Source of the DNA: an uncultured Erysipelotrichaceae bacterium
GTDB lineage: Bacteria > Bacillota_I > Bacilli_A > RF39 > UBA660
Direction: 5' to 3'
Assembly (NCBI GenBank): GCA_902791625.1
Contig: CADAWN010000003.1
Coordinates: 45,808 to 109,807 of the forward strand
DNA: 64,000 nt
In this document: positions 17,499-26,346 of the stretch, in pieces
Position numbering within the stretch: position 1 is the stretch's first letter
Layout of the letters: each line of letters begins with the position of its first letter
The notes under the pieces: model-generated
What the model was told of the DNA's origin: nothing
The model's input: the letters and a program-made list of their open reading frames with translations, nothing else
Databases searched by the model: none
Position numbers and translations under genes: made by a program

Positions 17499-18521
17499 AT
17501 GTTAAAAGAAGTAAAAAAAGAAACTAAGAAAATTGATATTAAAGCAGGAATGGCTTTATGTGATATACAAGATGATTTTGATAGTTTTAATCAAGAAATT
17601 AAGAAAATTATGACTAGTAGTAATAGTACTATTGATATATATAGATTATATAGAATTTCTATGGGTGAAAAAATAAAAGGTGTCAAGGAAAATGAGAATC
17701 TAATAAAATTTTATCTTCAAAATGAAGAAGTAATAACAAAAATAAAGAAAAATTGCTCAATCAATGATTTTATATCTAACAACTATACTCAAGAAGGTAA
17801 TATTTCTGATACTTCTTGTATAAAAGAATTACATGAATACTTAAACAAACATAAGAATAATAAAGAACAAATATTAAAATTACTTAATAAACTTAATAAT
17901 TTAGGATTTTCTAGTATTATTTTTGATGAAGAATTAGATTTCACAAATGATAAATATAGTATTAATGATATATTTAATCGTAATGAAGAAGTAGTATATT
18001 TAGATAATATAGATGTAGTACCAAATTATGATTTTGGAGTAGTTGATTATAGAACTAAAAATTCTAATTATAAAATGATTTTAAAAACATTATGTTTTGA
18101 TTTTTCAAGAAGTAATAGAACTATAGCATTAAATAGTTTGTTATTTAATATTGATGAACTACCAAAAAAAATAGATAAAGAAACAATATTTGATAGTATT
18201 ATAAATTTAAAAAAAGAAAAGAAAAATGAATGTAAGAAAATTACTAATTCAGTAGATTTAAGTGTTAAGATAGATGACTTTTATAATCAATTTGCTTTAT
18301 TAAATGAATCAGTAGATAAATTAGATACTATGACTAGTACCAAAGAAATAAAAGATGTATTAAAAAATATTAAAGAACTAATAGATGAATTAAAGAATAG
18401 AAGTTGTGAATATGATAGTAATCTTTCTAAAACAGAGGAAAATATAACATTAGAAGGATTAAAAAATGAAAAAATTAAATTGCTTGAAAGAAGAGAATGG
18501 AAAAAAGAAAATTGTTGTTAG
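17499..18521 (+). CDS. Hypothetical helical cytosolic protein
   Basis: 340 residues from the ATG at 17499, which has AGGAGGAG upstream; earlier in-frame codons lie inside the preceding terminator. The protein is Lys/Asn/Glu-rich and mostly helical, with likely coiled-coil segments in the last 100 residues, no signal peptide and no membrane segment. I do not recognise a family. It forms a two-gene unit with the winged-helix/zinc-ribbon gene 9 bases downstream, so a joint function is likely. Confidence 0.65.
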   Translation: MLKEVKKETKKIDIKAGMALCDIQDDFDSFNQEIKKIMTSSNSTIDIYRLYRISMGEKIKGVKENENLIKFYLQNEEVITKIKKNCSINDFISNNYTQEGNISDTSCIKELHEYLNKHKNNKEQILKLLNKLNNLGFSSIIFDEELDFTNDKYSINDIFNRNEEVVYLDNIDVVPNYDFGVVDYRTKNSNYKMILKTLCFDFSRSNRTIALNSLLFNIDELPKKIDKETIFDSIINLKKEKKNECKKITNSVDLSVKIDDFYNQFALLNESVDKLDTMTSTKEIKDVLKNIKELIDELKNRSCEYDSNLSKTEENITLEGLKNEKIKLLERREWKKENCC

Positions 18522-18530
18522 GAGAATAAT

Positions 18531-19160
18531 ATGAATAATAATGTTAATGAATGGTCATATCAAAGATATGCAAGATTTTATGGAACTGATGAATTAAAAG
18601 ATAAAGAATTTCAAAATAAAATTGAAATTATAAAAAAATTAATTTTAGAAGATGGACTTACAAATCTTCATGATATTGCGAATGAATCTAATTGTACTTA
18701 TGATGAATGTATTTTAAAAATTTGCTATTTAAAGAATAAACGAGTATTAGGGGATTATTATGTTGATGCAGCTGCGGGATTAGTTGCTTTATGTAGTCCT
18801 GAAGATCTTATGCTTTTAAAGAAGTATCAGCATCCAATTTACTATAAGAATGAGTCTGTTGATGAAATGGCAGAAGAATTAAAAATGAATAAAGAAGATG
18901 TATGGAAAGAATTAATATATCTTGATAATAAAAGACTTCTTAATGGAGTAATTTTGGATTATGTTGATGATAAAATAGTGTATTATAGATTAGGAAAAAG
19001 AGAATTAGAAAAAGATTATGTAACTATAAATTGTTCCAATTGTGGAGCACTTCTTGATGTTAAAAGAGGTAGTAAAGTAAGGTGTAATCATTGCGATACT
19101 ATTGTAGAAGACAAACAAGTAGAAGAAGCAGTAATTAAAATACTTAATAAAAAAAAATAA
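18531..19160 (+). CDS. Tandem winged-helix protein with C-terminal zinc ribbon
   Basis: 209 residues. Two winged-helix-like segments are suggested by repeated helix-turn-helix patterns ending in KNKRVLGDYYVD (about 35-80) and DNKRLLNGVILD (about 110-150). A C-terminal zinc ribbon follows: CSNCGALL and CNHCDTIV, four Cys in C-x2-C pairs. This could be a nucleic-acid-binding protein or part of a larger assembly; no specific family is recognised. Ribosome site AGGAGAAT; a bidirectional terminator follows. Confidence 0.65.
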   Translation: MNNNVNEWSYQRYARFYGTDELKDKEFQNKIEIIKKLILEDGLTNLHDIANESNCTYDECILKICYLKNKRVLGDYYVDAAAGLVALCSPEDLMLLKKYQHPIYYKNESVDEMAEELKMNKEDVWKELIYLDNKRLLNGVILDYVDDKIVYYRLGKRELEKDYVTINCSNCGALLDVKRGSKVRCNHCDTIVEDKQVEEAVIKILNKKK

Positions 19161-19188
19161 CATGATATTTAGATCATGTTATTTTTTT
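19157..19188. terminator. Bidirectional terminator
   Basis: Perfect 10-bp stem ATAACATGAT (19157-19166) / ATCATGTTAT (19173-19182), T run on the right and A run on the left. It serves the plus gene ending at 19160 and the minus gene ending at 19187. Confidence 0.8.
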
Positions 19189-19348
19189 ATCTGTAATGAT
19201 TATTACAGCTGTTATTGTTTCCAAAGAATAAGAAGAAAATTATAAATAAAACAATAATTATTGCCCAAACCCATCCTGAACCAAATCCATCATTATTGTT
19301 ATTATTATAGTTAGGATAAGGATATGCTGGATATATATAACCGTACAT
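19187..19348 (-). CDS. Small YjcZ-like single-helix protein
   Basis: 53 residues. The minus strand shows a ribosome site (AAAGGAG) before an ATG at 19348. The product starts with a Tyr/Pro-rich stretch (MYGYIYPAYPYPNY), has an Asn run, then DGFGSGWVWA followed by one membrane helix rich in Ile and Phe, and a short polar tail. Tiny proteins with a G-F-x-S/G motif and a single helix are typical of the YjcZ/SscA sporulation family. The neighbouring CotF-like gene fits, but sporulation is not proven. It accounts for the 283-base space between flanking plus-strand genes. Confidence 0.65.
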   Translation of the reverse strand: MYGYIYPAYPYPNYNNNNNDGFGSGWVWAIIIVLFIIFFLFFGNNNSCNNHYR

Positions 19349-19444
19349 AAATAAACTCCTTTCAATATAGTATATTTAATAAATATTTTTTAAAGTATAA
19401 TATTTACCTACTTTGTTAAAGATAATATAGAAAGGAGAAAAAAT

Positions 19445-19663
19445 ATGAATTATGAACAAGCACCAAAAGTGTTTACTAGTAAAGATTTAAATTACTTATG
19501 TGATATGTTTAAATGGCATTATGGAGCATTCAAAAAGACTGCAACAAGAGAAGATAATGTAGATGATGAAGAAATAGAAGAATTAATGGATAGAGCAGCA
19601 GGAATATATTATAGACATATGGAAATTATTTTAGAAATACTAAAAGGAGGTTCAAATGAATAA
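19445..19663 (+). CDS. Small acidic helical protein, paired with CotF-like gene
   Basis: 72 residues, helical, no signal peptide. It starts with MNYEQAPKVFTSKDLNYLCDMF, a pattern like small proteins that accompany CotF-type coat proteins in clostridia. Ribosome site AAAGGAG. Its last 8 bases overlap the next gene, so the two are coupled and probably form a complex. Family assignment is tentative. Confidence 0.55.
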   Translation: MNYEQAPKVFTSKDLNYLCDMFKWHYGAFKKTATREDNVDDEEIEELMDRAAGIYYRHMEIILEILKGGSNE

Positions 19664-19979
19664 TAATGAAATATCTAATCCTAAAACAGAAGTAGAAAAA
19701 GGATTAACACTTAATGATAAAGATTACTTAGAGAGTATACTTACTGTTTGTAAAGATTTAGAAAAGAATTTGGTAATAGCGATGACTGAAGCATCACATG
19801 AAGAATATTATGAAAAGATTCATGAAATGTTTGAGAATATTTCAGAACTTCAAAGAGATGCATATGAATTATACTTTAGAAAAGGTTGGTTTGTAATAGA
19901 AAAAGAAGATGAAGAAAAACTAACTAGAAAATATAATATGTTACAACAAGAATTAAATGATTTAGAAGTAGATAACTAA
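19656..19979 (+). CDS. CotF-like (spore coat family) protein
   Basis: 107 residues. LNDKDYLESILTVCKDLEKN, then EASHEEYYEKI, and YELYFRKGWFVIE follow the CotF pattern (L-x-D-K-D, EAS-x-E, M/YF-x-K-G-W). In Bacillus CotF is a spore coat component; relatives occur also in non-sporulating Firmicutes, so the role here is uncertain. Start overlaps the preceding gene; ribosome site AAAGGAGG; terminator just after the stop. Confidence 0.6.
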   Translation: MNNNEISNPKTEVEKGLTLNDKDYLESILTVCKDLEKNLVIAMTEASHEEYYEKIHEMFENISELQRDAYELYFRKGWFVIEKEDEEKLTRKYNMLQQELNDLEVDN

Positions 19980-19980
19980 T

Positions 19981-20006
19981 AATCCACAAAAACTGTGGAT
20001 TTTTTA
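19981..20006 (+). terminator. Rho-independent terminator
   Basis: AATCCACA (19981-19988), 5-base loop, TGTGGATT (19994-20001), T tail. Confidence 0.8.
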
Positions 20007-20099
20007 TTATAATTAACGTTTTTTGACACATTAAATCTTTTAATAATTTAATATTTACAAGTTATAATAGTATAATATATATAGGGAGTAAGTGGTTTT

Positions 20100-20720
20100 A
20101 TGGAAATAGTTACAAAGTCCATCAAACTTTACTTGAAAGAAGTAATAAAAAAATCAGCTAGTAAAATAGGCTATAGTGATCTTCTTAAAGTAGAGGGTAT
20201 TACAATAGATGGAAAAAATGATAATGGAGAAAAACAATTAGTATCTTTTGGAGAAGTAAAACTTCTAAAGAATTTAAGATATTTAGAAATAAGAAATATC
20301 TTAATAACAGATTATATTATAAAGATCTTAGAAGATATGGATTATTTAGAAAATATTATATTTAAAAATTGTACATTTAGAAAAACTATTACAACTATGA
20401 ATGGTTTAAAACCACTTAGACAAATAAGAATAGAAAACTGTAAGAATTTTAATTTAAAATATATTAATAAAGTAAAGATTAAATCCCTAACGTTAAAAGA
20501 TTTAAATATTAGTAATATTGGAAATATAAATAATAGTGTTGAAATATTAGATGTAAGTGGATCTACTATTACAACTAATAAAAACATTGATAAACTTAAG
20601 ATTAGTAAGATTATAGTTTCCCATAATGATCATATAAAATATAAAAGAGACTTTGATAAAGTTAAATATGAAGTTGTAGTTATGGCAGATGAGGGATATT
20701 ATATAGAACTTGGTATATAA
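20100..20720 (+). CDS. Leucine-rich-repeat-like protein
   Basis: 206 residues, no signal peptide. Regularly spaced Leu/Ile motifs (LKNLRYLEIRN, MDYLENIIFKN, LKPLRQIRIEN, IKSLTLKDLN, VEILDVSGS) have a period near 22-24 residues and suggest an LRR-type solenoid of five to six turns with a charged N-terminal cap. Probably a cytosolic binding protein. Two TATAAT boxes (20063, 20071) lie upstream; the ribosome site AGGGAG is rather far from the ATG. Ends in a bidirectional terminator shared with pflA. Confidence 0.6.
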   Translation: MEIVTKSIKLYLKEVIKKSASKIGYSDLLKVEGITIDGKNDNGEKQLVSFGEVKLLKNLRYLEIRNILITDYIIKILEDMDYLENIIFKNCTFRKTITTMNGLKPLRQIRIENCKNFNLKYINKVKIKSLTLKDLNISNIGNINNSVEILDVSGSTITTNKNIDKLKISKIIVSHNDHIKYKRDFDKVKYEVVVMADEGYYIELGI

Positions 20721-20750
20721 AAAGAGCTATTTTAAACAGCTCTTTTTTTT
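20719..20750. terminator. Bidirectional terminator
   Basis: AAAGAGCT (20721-20728) / AGCTCTTT (20738-20745) with T run to the right and A run to the left. The pflA stop codon (20727-20729) lies inside the hairpin. Confidence 0.8.
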
Positions 20751-21455
20751 ATACATTTTCATAAATTCTTCATATAATTTATTACATTTATCTTTATCCA
20801 TCTCAGGAGTATCTTCTAAAGGATAATTAATATTCATTCTAATATATTTTTCTCTTCCTAATTTATGATATGGAAGAAAATCTATTCTCTCAACATTTTT
20901 AATTTCTTTAATAGTTTTTACTAAACTTTCTAAGTATTTATTATTATCCATTATTCCAGGTACTATTACTTGCCTTATCCAGACCTTTTTACCACTTTTA
21001 TTTAATTGTTCGATAAATTTATCCTGGATATCTTTATTTCCTCCTGTAAGGGCTTTAAAACCTTCTTTAGAGGTATGTTTGATATCTAGAAGAACTAAAT
21101 CTACATACTTGAGTATTTCTTCTACGTTATCAGTAGTATATCCTGCAGTATCAAGTGCAATATGAATACCTTCTGCTTTTAATCTTTTACAACATTCAAG
21201 TAAGAATTCCTCTTGTAGAAGTGGTTCACCACCAGAGAATGTTACACCACCATTATTTTTAAAGTATGGTTTACTACGAAGTACTTTTTTAACTACTTCA
21301 TCTGTTGTCATATTCTTTTTACCCATCTTCCAAGTTTCTGGATTATGACAATATTTACATCTAAGAAAACAGCTGTTTAAAAAGACAACTGTTCTTATTC
21401 CTGGACCATCAACTAGTCCCATTGTTTCAATTGAATTAACGCTTCCTGTTATCAT
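20727..21455 (-). CDS. pflA: Pyruvate formate-lyase-activating enzyme
   Basis: 242 residues. A radical SAM enzyme that installs the glycyl radical on PflB. The iron-sulfur cluster motif C-x3-C-x2-C is at Cys29, Cys33 and Cys36 (CFLRCKYC), preceded by DGPGIRTVVF and followed by TFSGGEPLLQ. The ATG overlaps the pflB stop by one base (TAATG), so translation is coupled. The last few codons run through the shared terminator hairpin. Confidence 0.95.
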   Translation of the reverse strand: MITGSVNSIETMGLVDGPGIRTVVFLNSCFLRCKYCHNPETWKMGKKNMTTDEVVKKVLRSKPYFKNNGGVTFSGGEPLLQEEFLLECCKRLKAEGIHIALDTAGYTTDNVEEILKYVDLVLLDIKHTSKEGFKALTGGNKDIQDKFIEQLNKSGKKVWIRQVIVPGIMDNNKYLESLVKTIKEIKNVERIDFLPYHKLGREKYIRMNINYPLEDTPEMDKDKCNKLYEEFMKMYKKKSCLK

Positions 21456-23686
21456 TACATTTTCTCATGGAAAGTTCTTGAAATAACTTCCTCTTGTTGC
21501 TTTCTTGTAAGTTTATTAAATCTAACTGCATAACCAGAAACTCTTATTGTAAGTAGTGGATATTTATCAGGATTATTCATCGCATCTATTAACATTTCTC
21601 TATTTAAAACATTGACATTTAAGTGATGAGCACCTTGTACAAAGTATCCATCTAATAGTGTTACTAAATTAGTAATTTGTTCTTCTTCATTAGTTCCTAA
21701 TGCACTAGGAATAATTGAGAATGTATTTGAAATACCATCACGACAACAGTTAGTCCAATCTAGTTTAGCTACTGAGTTAAGTGATGCTATAGCTCCACTT
21801 TCATCTCTTCCGTGCATTGGATTAGCTCCAGGTGCGAAAGGAACACCAGCTTTTCTTCCATCAGGTGTAGCACCAGTATTAGAACCATATACTACATTAG
21901 ATGTTATTGTTAATACTGAAAGAGTAGGATGAGCATTTCTATAACATTTATGACTTGATAATTCTTTATAGAAGTATGCAAGTAACTCTTTTCCTATTTC
22001 ATCAACTCTATCATCATCATTACCATATTTAGGATAATTTCCTTCTACTATAAAGTCAGTAGTTATTCCATCTTTATCTCTTACTGGTTTTACTTTAGCA
22101 TATTTAATAGCAGAAAGTGAATCTACTGCAACAGAAAATCCTGCAACTCCATAGGCCATTAATCTGTTAACATATGTATCGTGTAGAGCCATTTGACCAG
22201 CTTCATAAGCATATTTATCATGCATATAGTGAATTATGTTCATTGCATCACTATAAATACGAGCAACTACTTTAAGCATTTTAAAGTAATTTTCTTTTAC
22301 TGTTTTATAATCAAGTACTTTATCAGTATTCTTTTCAAATCCTTCAACAACTAATTCTTTTTTTACTTCATCAACTCCACCATTAAGTGAATAAAGAAGT
22401 GCTTTAGCAAGATTACAACGAGCTCCAAAGAATTGCATATCTTTTCCTTCTCTCATAGCAGATACACAACAAGCAATCGCATAATCATTTCCCATACTAG
22501 CTCTCATTAAATCATCATTTTCATATTGAATAGAATCAGTTTTAATACTTATCTTAGCACAGTACTTTTTCCAATCCTCAGGTAAGTCTTGAGCCCATAA
22601 AATAGTCATATTAGGTTCAGGAGCACTTTCTAAGTTTTCAAGAGTATGAACTATACGGTAAGAAGTTTTATTAACCATACTCTTCTTATCTTCAGTAAGT
22701 CCACCTAATGAACAAGTAACCCAAGTAGGATCTCCTGAGAATAATTCATCATATTCTGGAGTTCTTAAGTGTCTAGCAGCACGTAGTTTAATAACAAATT
22801 GATCTATTATTTCTTGTGCTTCTTCTTCAGTAATTTTTCCTTCTTCTAAATCTCTTTCAAAATAAATATCAAAGAATGCATCAACTCTACCTAGTGACAT
22901 AGCTGCACCATTATTTTCTTTAATAGCAGCTAAATATCCAAAGTATGTCCATTGTACTGCTTCTTTAGCGCATGTTGCTGGTTTTGAAATATCTATTCCA
23001 TAACTCTTAGCCATTTCTTTAATTTCTTTTAAAGCTCTATACTGCATTGATATTTCTTCTCTTAAGCGAATAGTCTCTTCATCCATAACATCAATCTTCA
23101 TGTTATCCCAGTCATTAAATTTCTGTTCCATTAAATAATCAATACCATAAAGAGCAATTCTTCTATAATCACCAATTATTCTTCCTCTACCATAAGCATC
23201 AGGAAGACCAGTTAATAACTTATTATGACGAGCTTTTCTTATCTCTTTAGTATAAGCATCAAATACACCATCATTATGTGTTTTAACCATATTAGAGTTT
23301 AAGAATTTATCAAGAGTAGGATCCATCTTATATCCATAAGCATCAAGCTCTTGATATATCATCTTTAATCCACCCTTAGGTACAATAGATCTCTTACATA
23401 AAGAATCAGTTTGTAGTCCTACAATGACATCATCTTCCTTACATATATATCCAGGCTTAAATGCATTAATACCTGCTGGATTAACAACATCTATATCAAT
23501 AACATGTTTTTTAACTTCTTCTTTACAAACATCTTCATAAACTTTTAATACTTTTTTAGTTTTATTAGTTGGCCCAGATAAGAATGATTCATCACCATCA
23601 TATGCCTTATAATTCTTTTCAATAAAGTTTTTAACATTTATCTCTTTATCCCATAAATCTTTTTTAAAATTTCTCCATGCTTCCAT
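21455..23686 (-). CDS. pflB: Formate C-acetyltransferase (pyruvate formate-lyase)
   Basis: 743 residues. Converts pyruvate and CoA to acetyl-CoA and formate in anaerobic fermentation. Active-site Cys406-Cys407 (ACCVSAM) and the C-terminal glycyl-radical loop RVSGYAVRF with Gly718 are intact, as are [11 protein letters not shown] and TPDGRKAG. The GAGTGAT region before the ATG on the minus strand can act as a ribosome site; a TATAAT -10 reads on the minus strand at 23710-23715. The formate produced could feed the formate-tetrahydrofolate ligase encoded at 37023. Confidence 0.97.
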   Translation of the reverse strand: MEAWRNFKKDLWDKEINVKNFIEKNYKAYDGDESFLSGPTNKTKKVLKVYEDVCKEEVKKHVIDIDVVNPAGINAFKPGYICKEDDVIVGLQTDSLCKRSIVPKGGLKMIYQELDAYGYKMDPTLDKFLNSNMVKTHNDGVFDAYTKEIRKARHNKLLTGLPDAYGRGRIIGDYRRIALYGIDYLMEQKFNDWDNMKIDVMDEETIRLREEISMQYRALKEIKEMAKSYGIDISKPATCAKEAVQWTYFGYLAAIKENNGAAMSLGRVDAFFDIYFERDLEEGKITEEEAQEIIDQFVIKLRAARHLRTPEYDELFSGDPTWVTCSLGGLTEDKKSMVNKTSYRIVHTLENLESAPEPNMTILWAQDLPEDWKKYCAKISIKTDSIQYENDDLMRASMGNDYAIACCVSAMREGKDMQFFGARCNLAKALLYSLNGGVDEVKKELVVEGFEKNTDKVLDYKTVKENYFKMLKVVARIYSDAMNIIHYMHDKYAYEAGQMALHDTYVNRLMAYGVAGFSVAVDSLSAIKYAKVKPVRDKDGITTDFIVEGNYPKYGNDDDRVDEIGKELLAYFYKELSSHKCYRNAHPTLSVLTITSNVVYGSNTGATPDGRKAGVPFAPGANPMHGRDESGAIASLNSVAKLDWTNCCRDGISNTFSIIPSALGTNEEEQITNLVTLLDGYFVQGAHHLNVNVLNREMLIDAMNNPDKYPLLTIRVSGYAVRFNKLTRKQQEEVISRTFHEKM

Positions 23687-23843
23687 AAAATCACTCCCAT
23701 CATATATTAATTATAGCATCTTATAAAAAAAATAAAAGAATAACTCACTTAGTTTACAGAATAAATTTTTATTTTAACTAAAATCAGTAATTGCTTTTTT
23801 AATAAAAATGATATAATATATAGATAAATAAGGAGTTGGTTAC

Positions 23844-24350
23844 ATGAATAATAAGAAAAAAACATTATTAGCAGTACCAGTTTTATGTATAGCTATAGTA
23901 CTAATTATTGTATTATCAGGAAAAAAAGAACTTACTGAAGAAGAAAAGAAACTAGCTAATGTTAAATTTGACGATGTATCATTTATTAATATTAGATATA
24001 ATAATGCTAAGGATGTTATAGTAGTAACCAAAGATAAGGATTATAAAGTTGAGTATTCTGGTTTTGATGAATCTGGATATGATATAACTGATTCAAATGG
24101 TAATCAAAAAATCAATACAACTAAATTATCTAGTGATGTTAAAGACTATTTAATTAAAGATGTTCTTCCTAATTTAAAAGAATATAAAGAAGGAAGTACA
24201 GATTGGTATATAAGTATGAATGTAAATGGCTTAACTAAAACTACACTTAGAGGTAAAAAAGGAAAAGAACCAAGTTGGTTTCTTAAATTACTAGAAAAAT
24301 TTGAAGTAGAAAAATATGGAAATATGTCATTAAGTAAAAATAAGAAATAA
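23844..24350 (+). CDS. Hypothetical membrane-anchored protein
   Basis: 168 residues. An N-terminal signal anchor (about 7-25, ending LSGKK) is followed by an acidic linker and an extracytoplasmic domain of mixed alpha/beta pattern; no lipobox Cys in the right place. Ribosome site AAGGAG, TATAAT at 23812-23817. No family recognised. A 10-bp-stem terminator follows. Confidence 0.6.
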   Translation: MNNKKKTLLAVPVLCIAIVLIIVLSGKKELTEEEKKLANVKFDDVSFINIRYNNAKDVIVVTKDKDYKVEYSGFDESGYDITDSNGNQKINTTKLSSDVKDYLIKDVLPNLKEYKEGSTDWYISMNVNGLTKTTLRGKKGKEPSWFLKLLEKFEVEKYGNMSLSKNKK

Positions 24351-24380
24351 GAGCATTATAAATTAATGCTCTTTACTTTT
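24349..24380 (+). terminator. Rho-independent terminator
   Basis: AAGAGCATTA (24349-24358), 5-base loop, TAATGCTCTT (24364-24373), T-rich tail. Confidence 0.75.
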
Positions 24381-24400
24381 TGTAAAAAAAAGACTATAAT
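24372..24400 (+). promoter_or_regulatory. Promoter of the zinc-ribbon/DUF6273-like gene
   Basis: TTTACT (24372-24377), 17-base spacer, TATAAT (24395-24400), 20 bases before the ATG. The -35 overlaps the tail of the upstream terminator. Confidence 0.6.
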
Positions 24401-24419
24401 CTATATTAGAGGTGAAAAG

Positions 24420-25340
24420 ATGAAAATATGTAAGAATTGCAATGCACAAAATGATGATAATCAAGCATTTTGTGGACAATGCGGAACAAAATTTGAAGAA
24501 AGTGTGGTAACACCAGTAGAGGTTGTAACTCCAGTAGAAGAAAATGTACAACCAGTGGTAAATAATCAAGTACCAAACCAAGAAAAAAAACCAAATATAA
24601 TTTTAATTGTTTCGATAGCAGTATCAGCAACATTAATATGTGTTTTACTTGTTATATTTGTAATTAAACCATTACTTACTGACAAAACAAGTGGTAATCC
24701 AAATGGAAATGGAACAACTACTGAAAATAGCGGTAACAATGAAACAAAAAAAGTTATAAGAACATTTAAAGTTGGAGAGCAAGTAACTTTATTAGATGAT
24801 TCTTCATGGCATGTTATAAGTGTTTCTGGCGATAAAGTAACTTTATTATTAGATAAGTTAGTTGCTGACAAAATGGGATATTCATTAGCTTCAGATGAAG
24901 AACATCAAAAATATGCAAATTCTAATGTAAAAAAATATGTTGAAGAAACATATTTACCAGAATTAAAATCATCATTAGAAAAGTATAAAGGTGATACTAC
25001 TAATTTAAAAGCTAGATTAATAACAATGGATGAATTCTTAAAATTAGCAGGACAAAAAATGGTTAGTGATGGTATGTATTCAAATGTTGATTTTGATAGA
25101 ACTGATGAACAAGTACAAAATCAAGAATGGTTAAAATTAACTGGTACATTTTGGACAATGAGTAATGTAAAAGATTATAATCCTTCTTATGAAAAATATG
25201 GAGCTTATGCAGTACTTGTAAGAGATGGTACAATATTATTATGGTCAGATTATTCTGCTAACTCAAATACAGAACTTTACAAAGGATCATTCTTTGGAAT
25301 AAGACCAGTTATTGAAACTACAGCAAGTAATATAAAATAA
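24420..25340 (+). CDS. Zinc-ribbon, single-pass membrane protein with DUF6273-like domain
   Basis: 306 residues. N-terminal zinc ribbon CKNCNAQN...CGQCGTKF (about 4-25), a Val/Pro-rich linker, one membrane helix (about 58-82), a Gly/Asn/Thr-rich linker, then an outside domain with SWHVISVSGDKVTLL, FWTMS and a terminal FFGIRPVIE, the pattern of DUF6273-type proteins. The ATG at 24420 has AGAGGTGA upstream. The topology puts the zinc ribbon inside and the sensor-like domain outside; function unknown. Confidence 0.7.
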   Translation: MKICKNCNAQNDDNQAFCGQCGTKFEESVVTPVEVVTPVEENVQPVVNNQVPNQEKKPNIILIVSIAVSATLICVLLVIFVIKPLLTDKTSGNPNGNGTTTENSGNNETKKVIRTFKVGEQVTLLDDSSWHVISVSGDKVTLLLDKLVADKMGYSLASDEEHQKYANSNVKKYVEETYLPELKSSLEKYKGDTTNLKARLITMDEFLKLAGQKMVSDGMYSNVDFDRTDEQVQNQEWLKLTGTFWTMSNVKDYNPSYEKYGAYAVLVRDGTILLWSDYSANSNTELYKGSFFGIRPVIETTASNIK

Positions 25341-25368
25341 AAAAATAGTCAAATGACTATTTTTTTTG
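25341..25368. terminator. Bidirectional terminator
   Basis: AAAAATAGTCA (25341-25351) / TGACTATTTTT (25354-25364); A run left, T run right. Separates convergent genes and overlaps the 3' end of the minus-strand gene. Confidence 0.75.
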
Positions 25369-26232
25369 TATGTTTTTAATTTTTTTAGTTGATTTAATAT
25401 GATTACCAATAATTTCGGATACATCAGTAATTGTTATAAATACAGATTCATCAATTTCTTCAGCTATCTTTCTTAATTCAGCTACTTCAAGTCTAGTAAG
25501 TACACAATATAAAACTTCTTTCTTACCAGATATTAATCCATCACCTTTAATAGTAGTAGTAGTTCTACCAAGTCTTTTATATATTTCTTTAGATATATCT
25601 ATTGATCTATCAGTAATTATCATAGCTGCTTTACCTTGTTCTAATCCTTCTGATACAAAGTCAATCACTTTATATGTAATAAAATAAGTAAGTAAGGAAT
25701 ATAGAGCTCTATCAATACCAAATATAAAACCAGCTACTCCAAATATAATTATATTAAAGATTAGAATAATTTGACCAATCGATATAGGAAACTTTTTACT
25801 TATAACCATTGAAACAGATTCTGTACCATCTAGGCAACTTCCCATTTTAATCACTATTCCACAACCAAGACCAAGTAAGAAACCTCCAAATACAGTAGCA
25901 AGTAATATTTCATCAGTTAAAGGTTCTAGTCCACTAAATAAATACAAGAAAAAAGTAAATACTGCCATACTATAGATTGTTTTAAATAAGAATCTTTTAC
26001 CTAGATGTCTATATCCAACATATATAAAAGGAATATTAAGAACAAAAACTAATTGACTTAAATTAAGAGGAGTAAGTTTTGCAATAATTATTCCTATACC
26101 AGTAACACCACCATCTAATATAGTATTAGGTATTAAAATAGTTTCCAGGGCATAACTAGAAATAATAACACCAATTGTAATAATAACGTATGACATAAAT
26201 TCTTTAAATATAGAATTATTTATCTTCACCAT
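25357..26232 (-). CDS. YitT-family membrane protein
   Basis: 291 residues from the ATG at 26232, which has AGGTGAT upstream on the minus strand; the longer frame from 26280 has no such site. Five to six membrane segments with GGVTGIG and MGSCLDGTESVSMV motifs, then a cytosolic C-terminal DUF2179 domain (GRTTTTIKGDGLISGKKEVLYCVL). YitT/DUF161 proteins are widespread in Firmicutes; transport is suspected but no substrate is established. Confidence 0.88.
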   Translation of the reverse strand: MVKINNSIFKEFMSYVIITIGVIISSYALETILIPNTILDGGVTGIGIIIAKLTPLNLSQLVFVLNIPFIYVGYRHLGKRFLFKTIYSMAVFTFFLYLFSGLEPLTDEILLATVFGGFLLGLGCGIVIKMGSCLDGTESVSMVISKKFPISIGQIILIFNIIIFGVAGFIFGIDRALYSLLTYFITYKVIDFVSEGLEQGKAAMIITDRSIDISKEIYKRLGRTTTTIKGDGLISGKKEVLYCVLTRLEVAELRKIAEEIDESVFITITDVSEIIGNHIKSTKKIKNIQKK

Positions 26233-26346
26233 ATAATCACCTATTATAAGTATAACTCTAATAATAAAAAAATAAAACAAATTTAAAAAAATAGTGTATT
26301 TGTTGTCATACTATGTTAAACTATGTGTATACGCGGAGGGTTTGGG

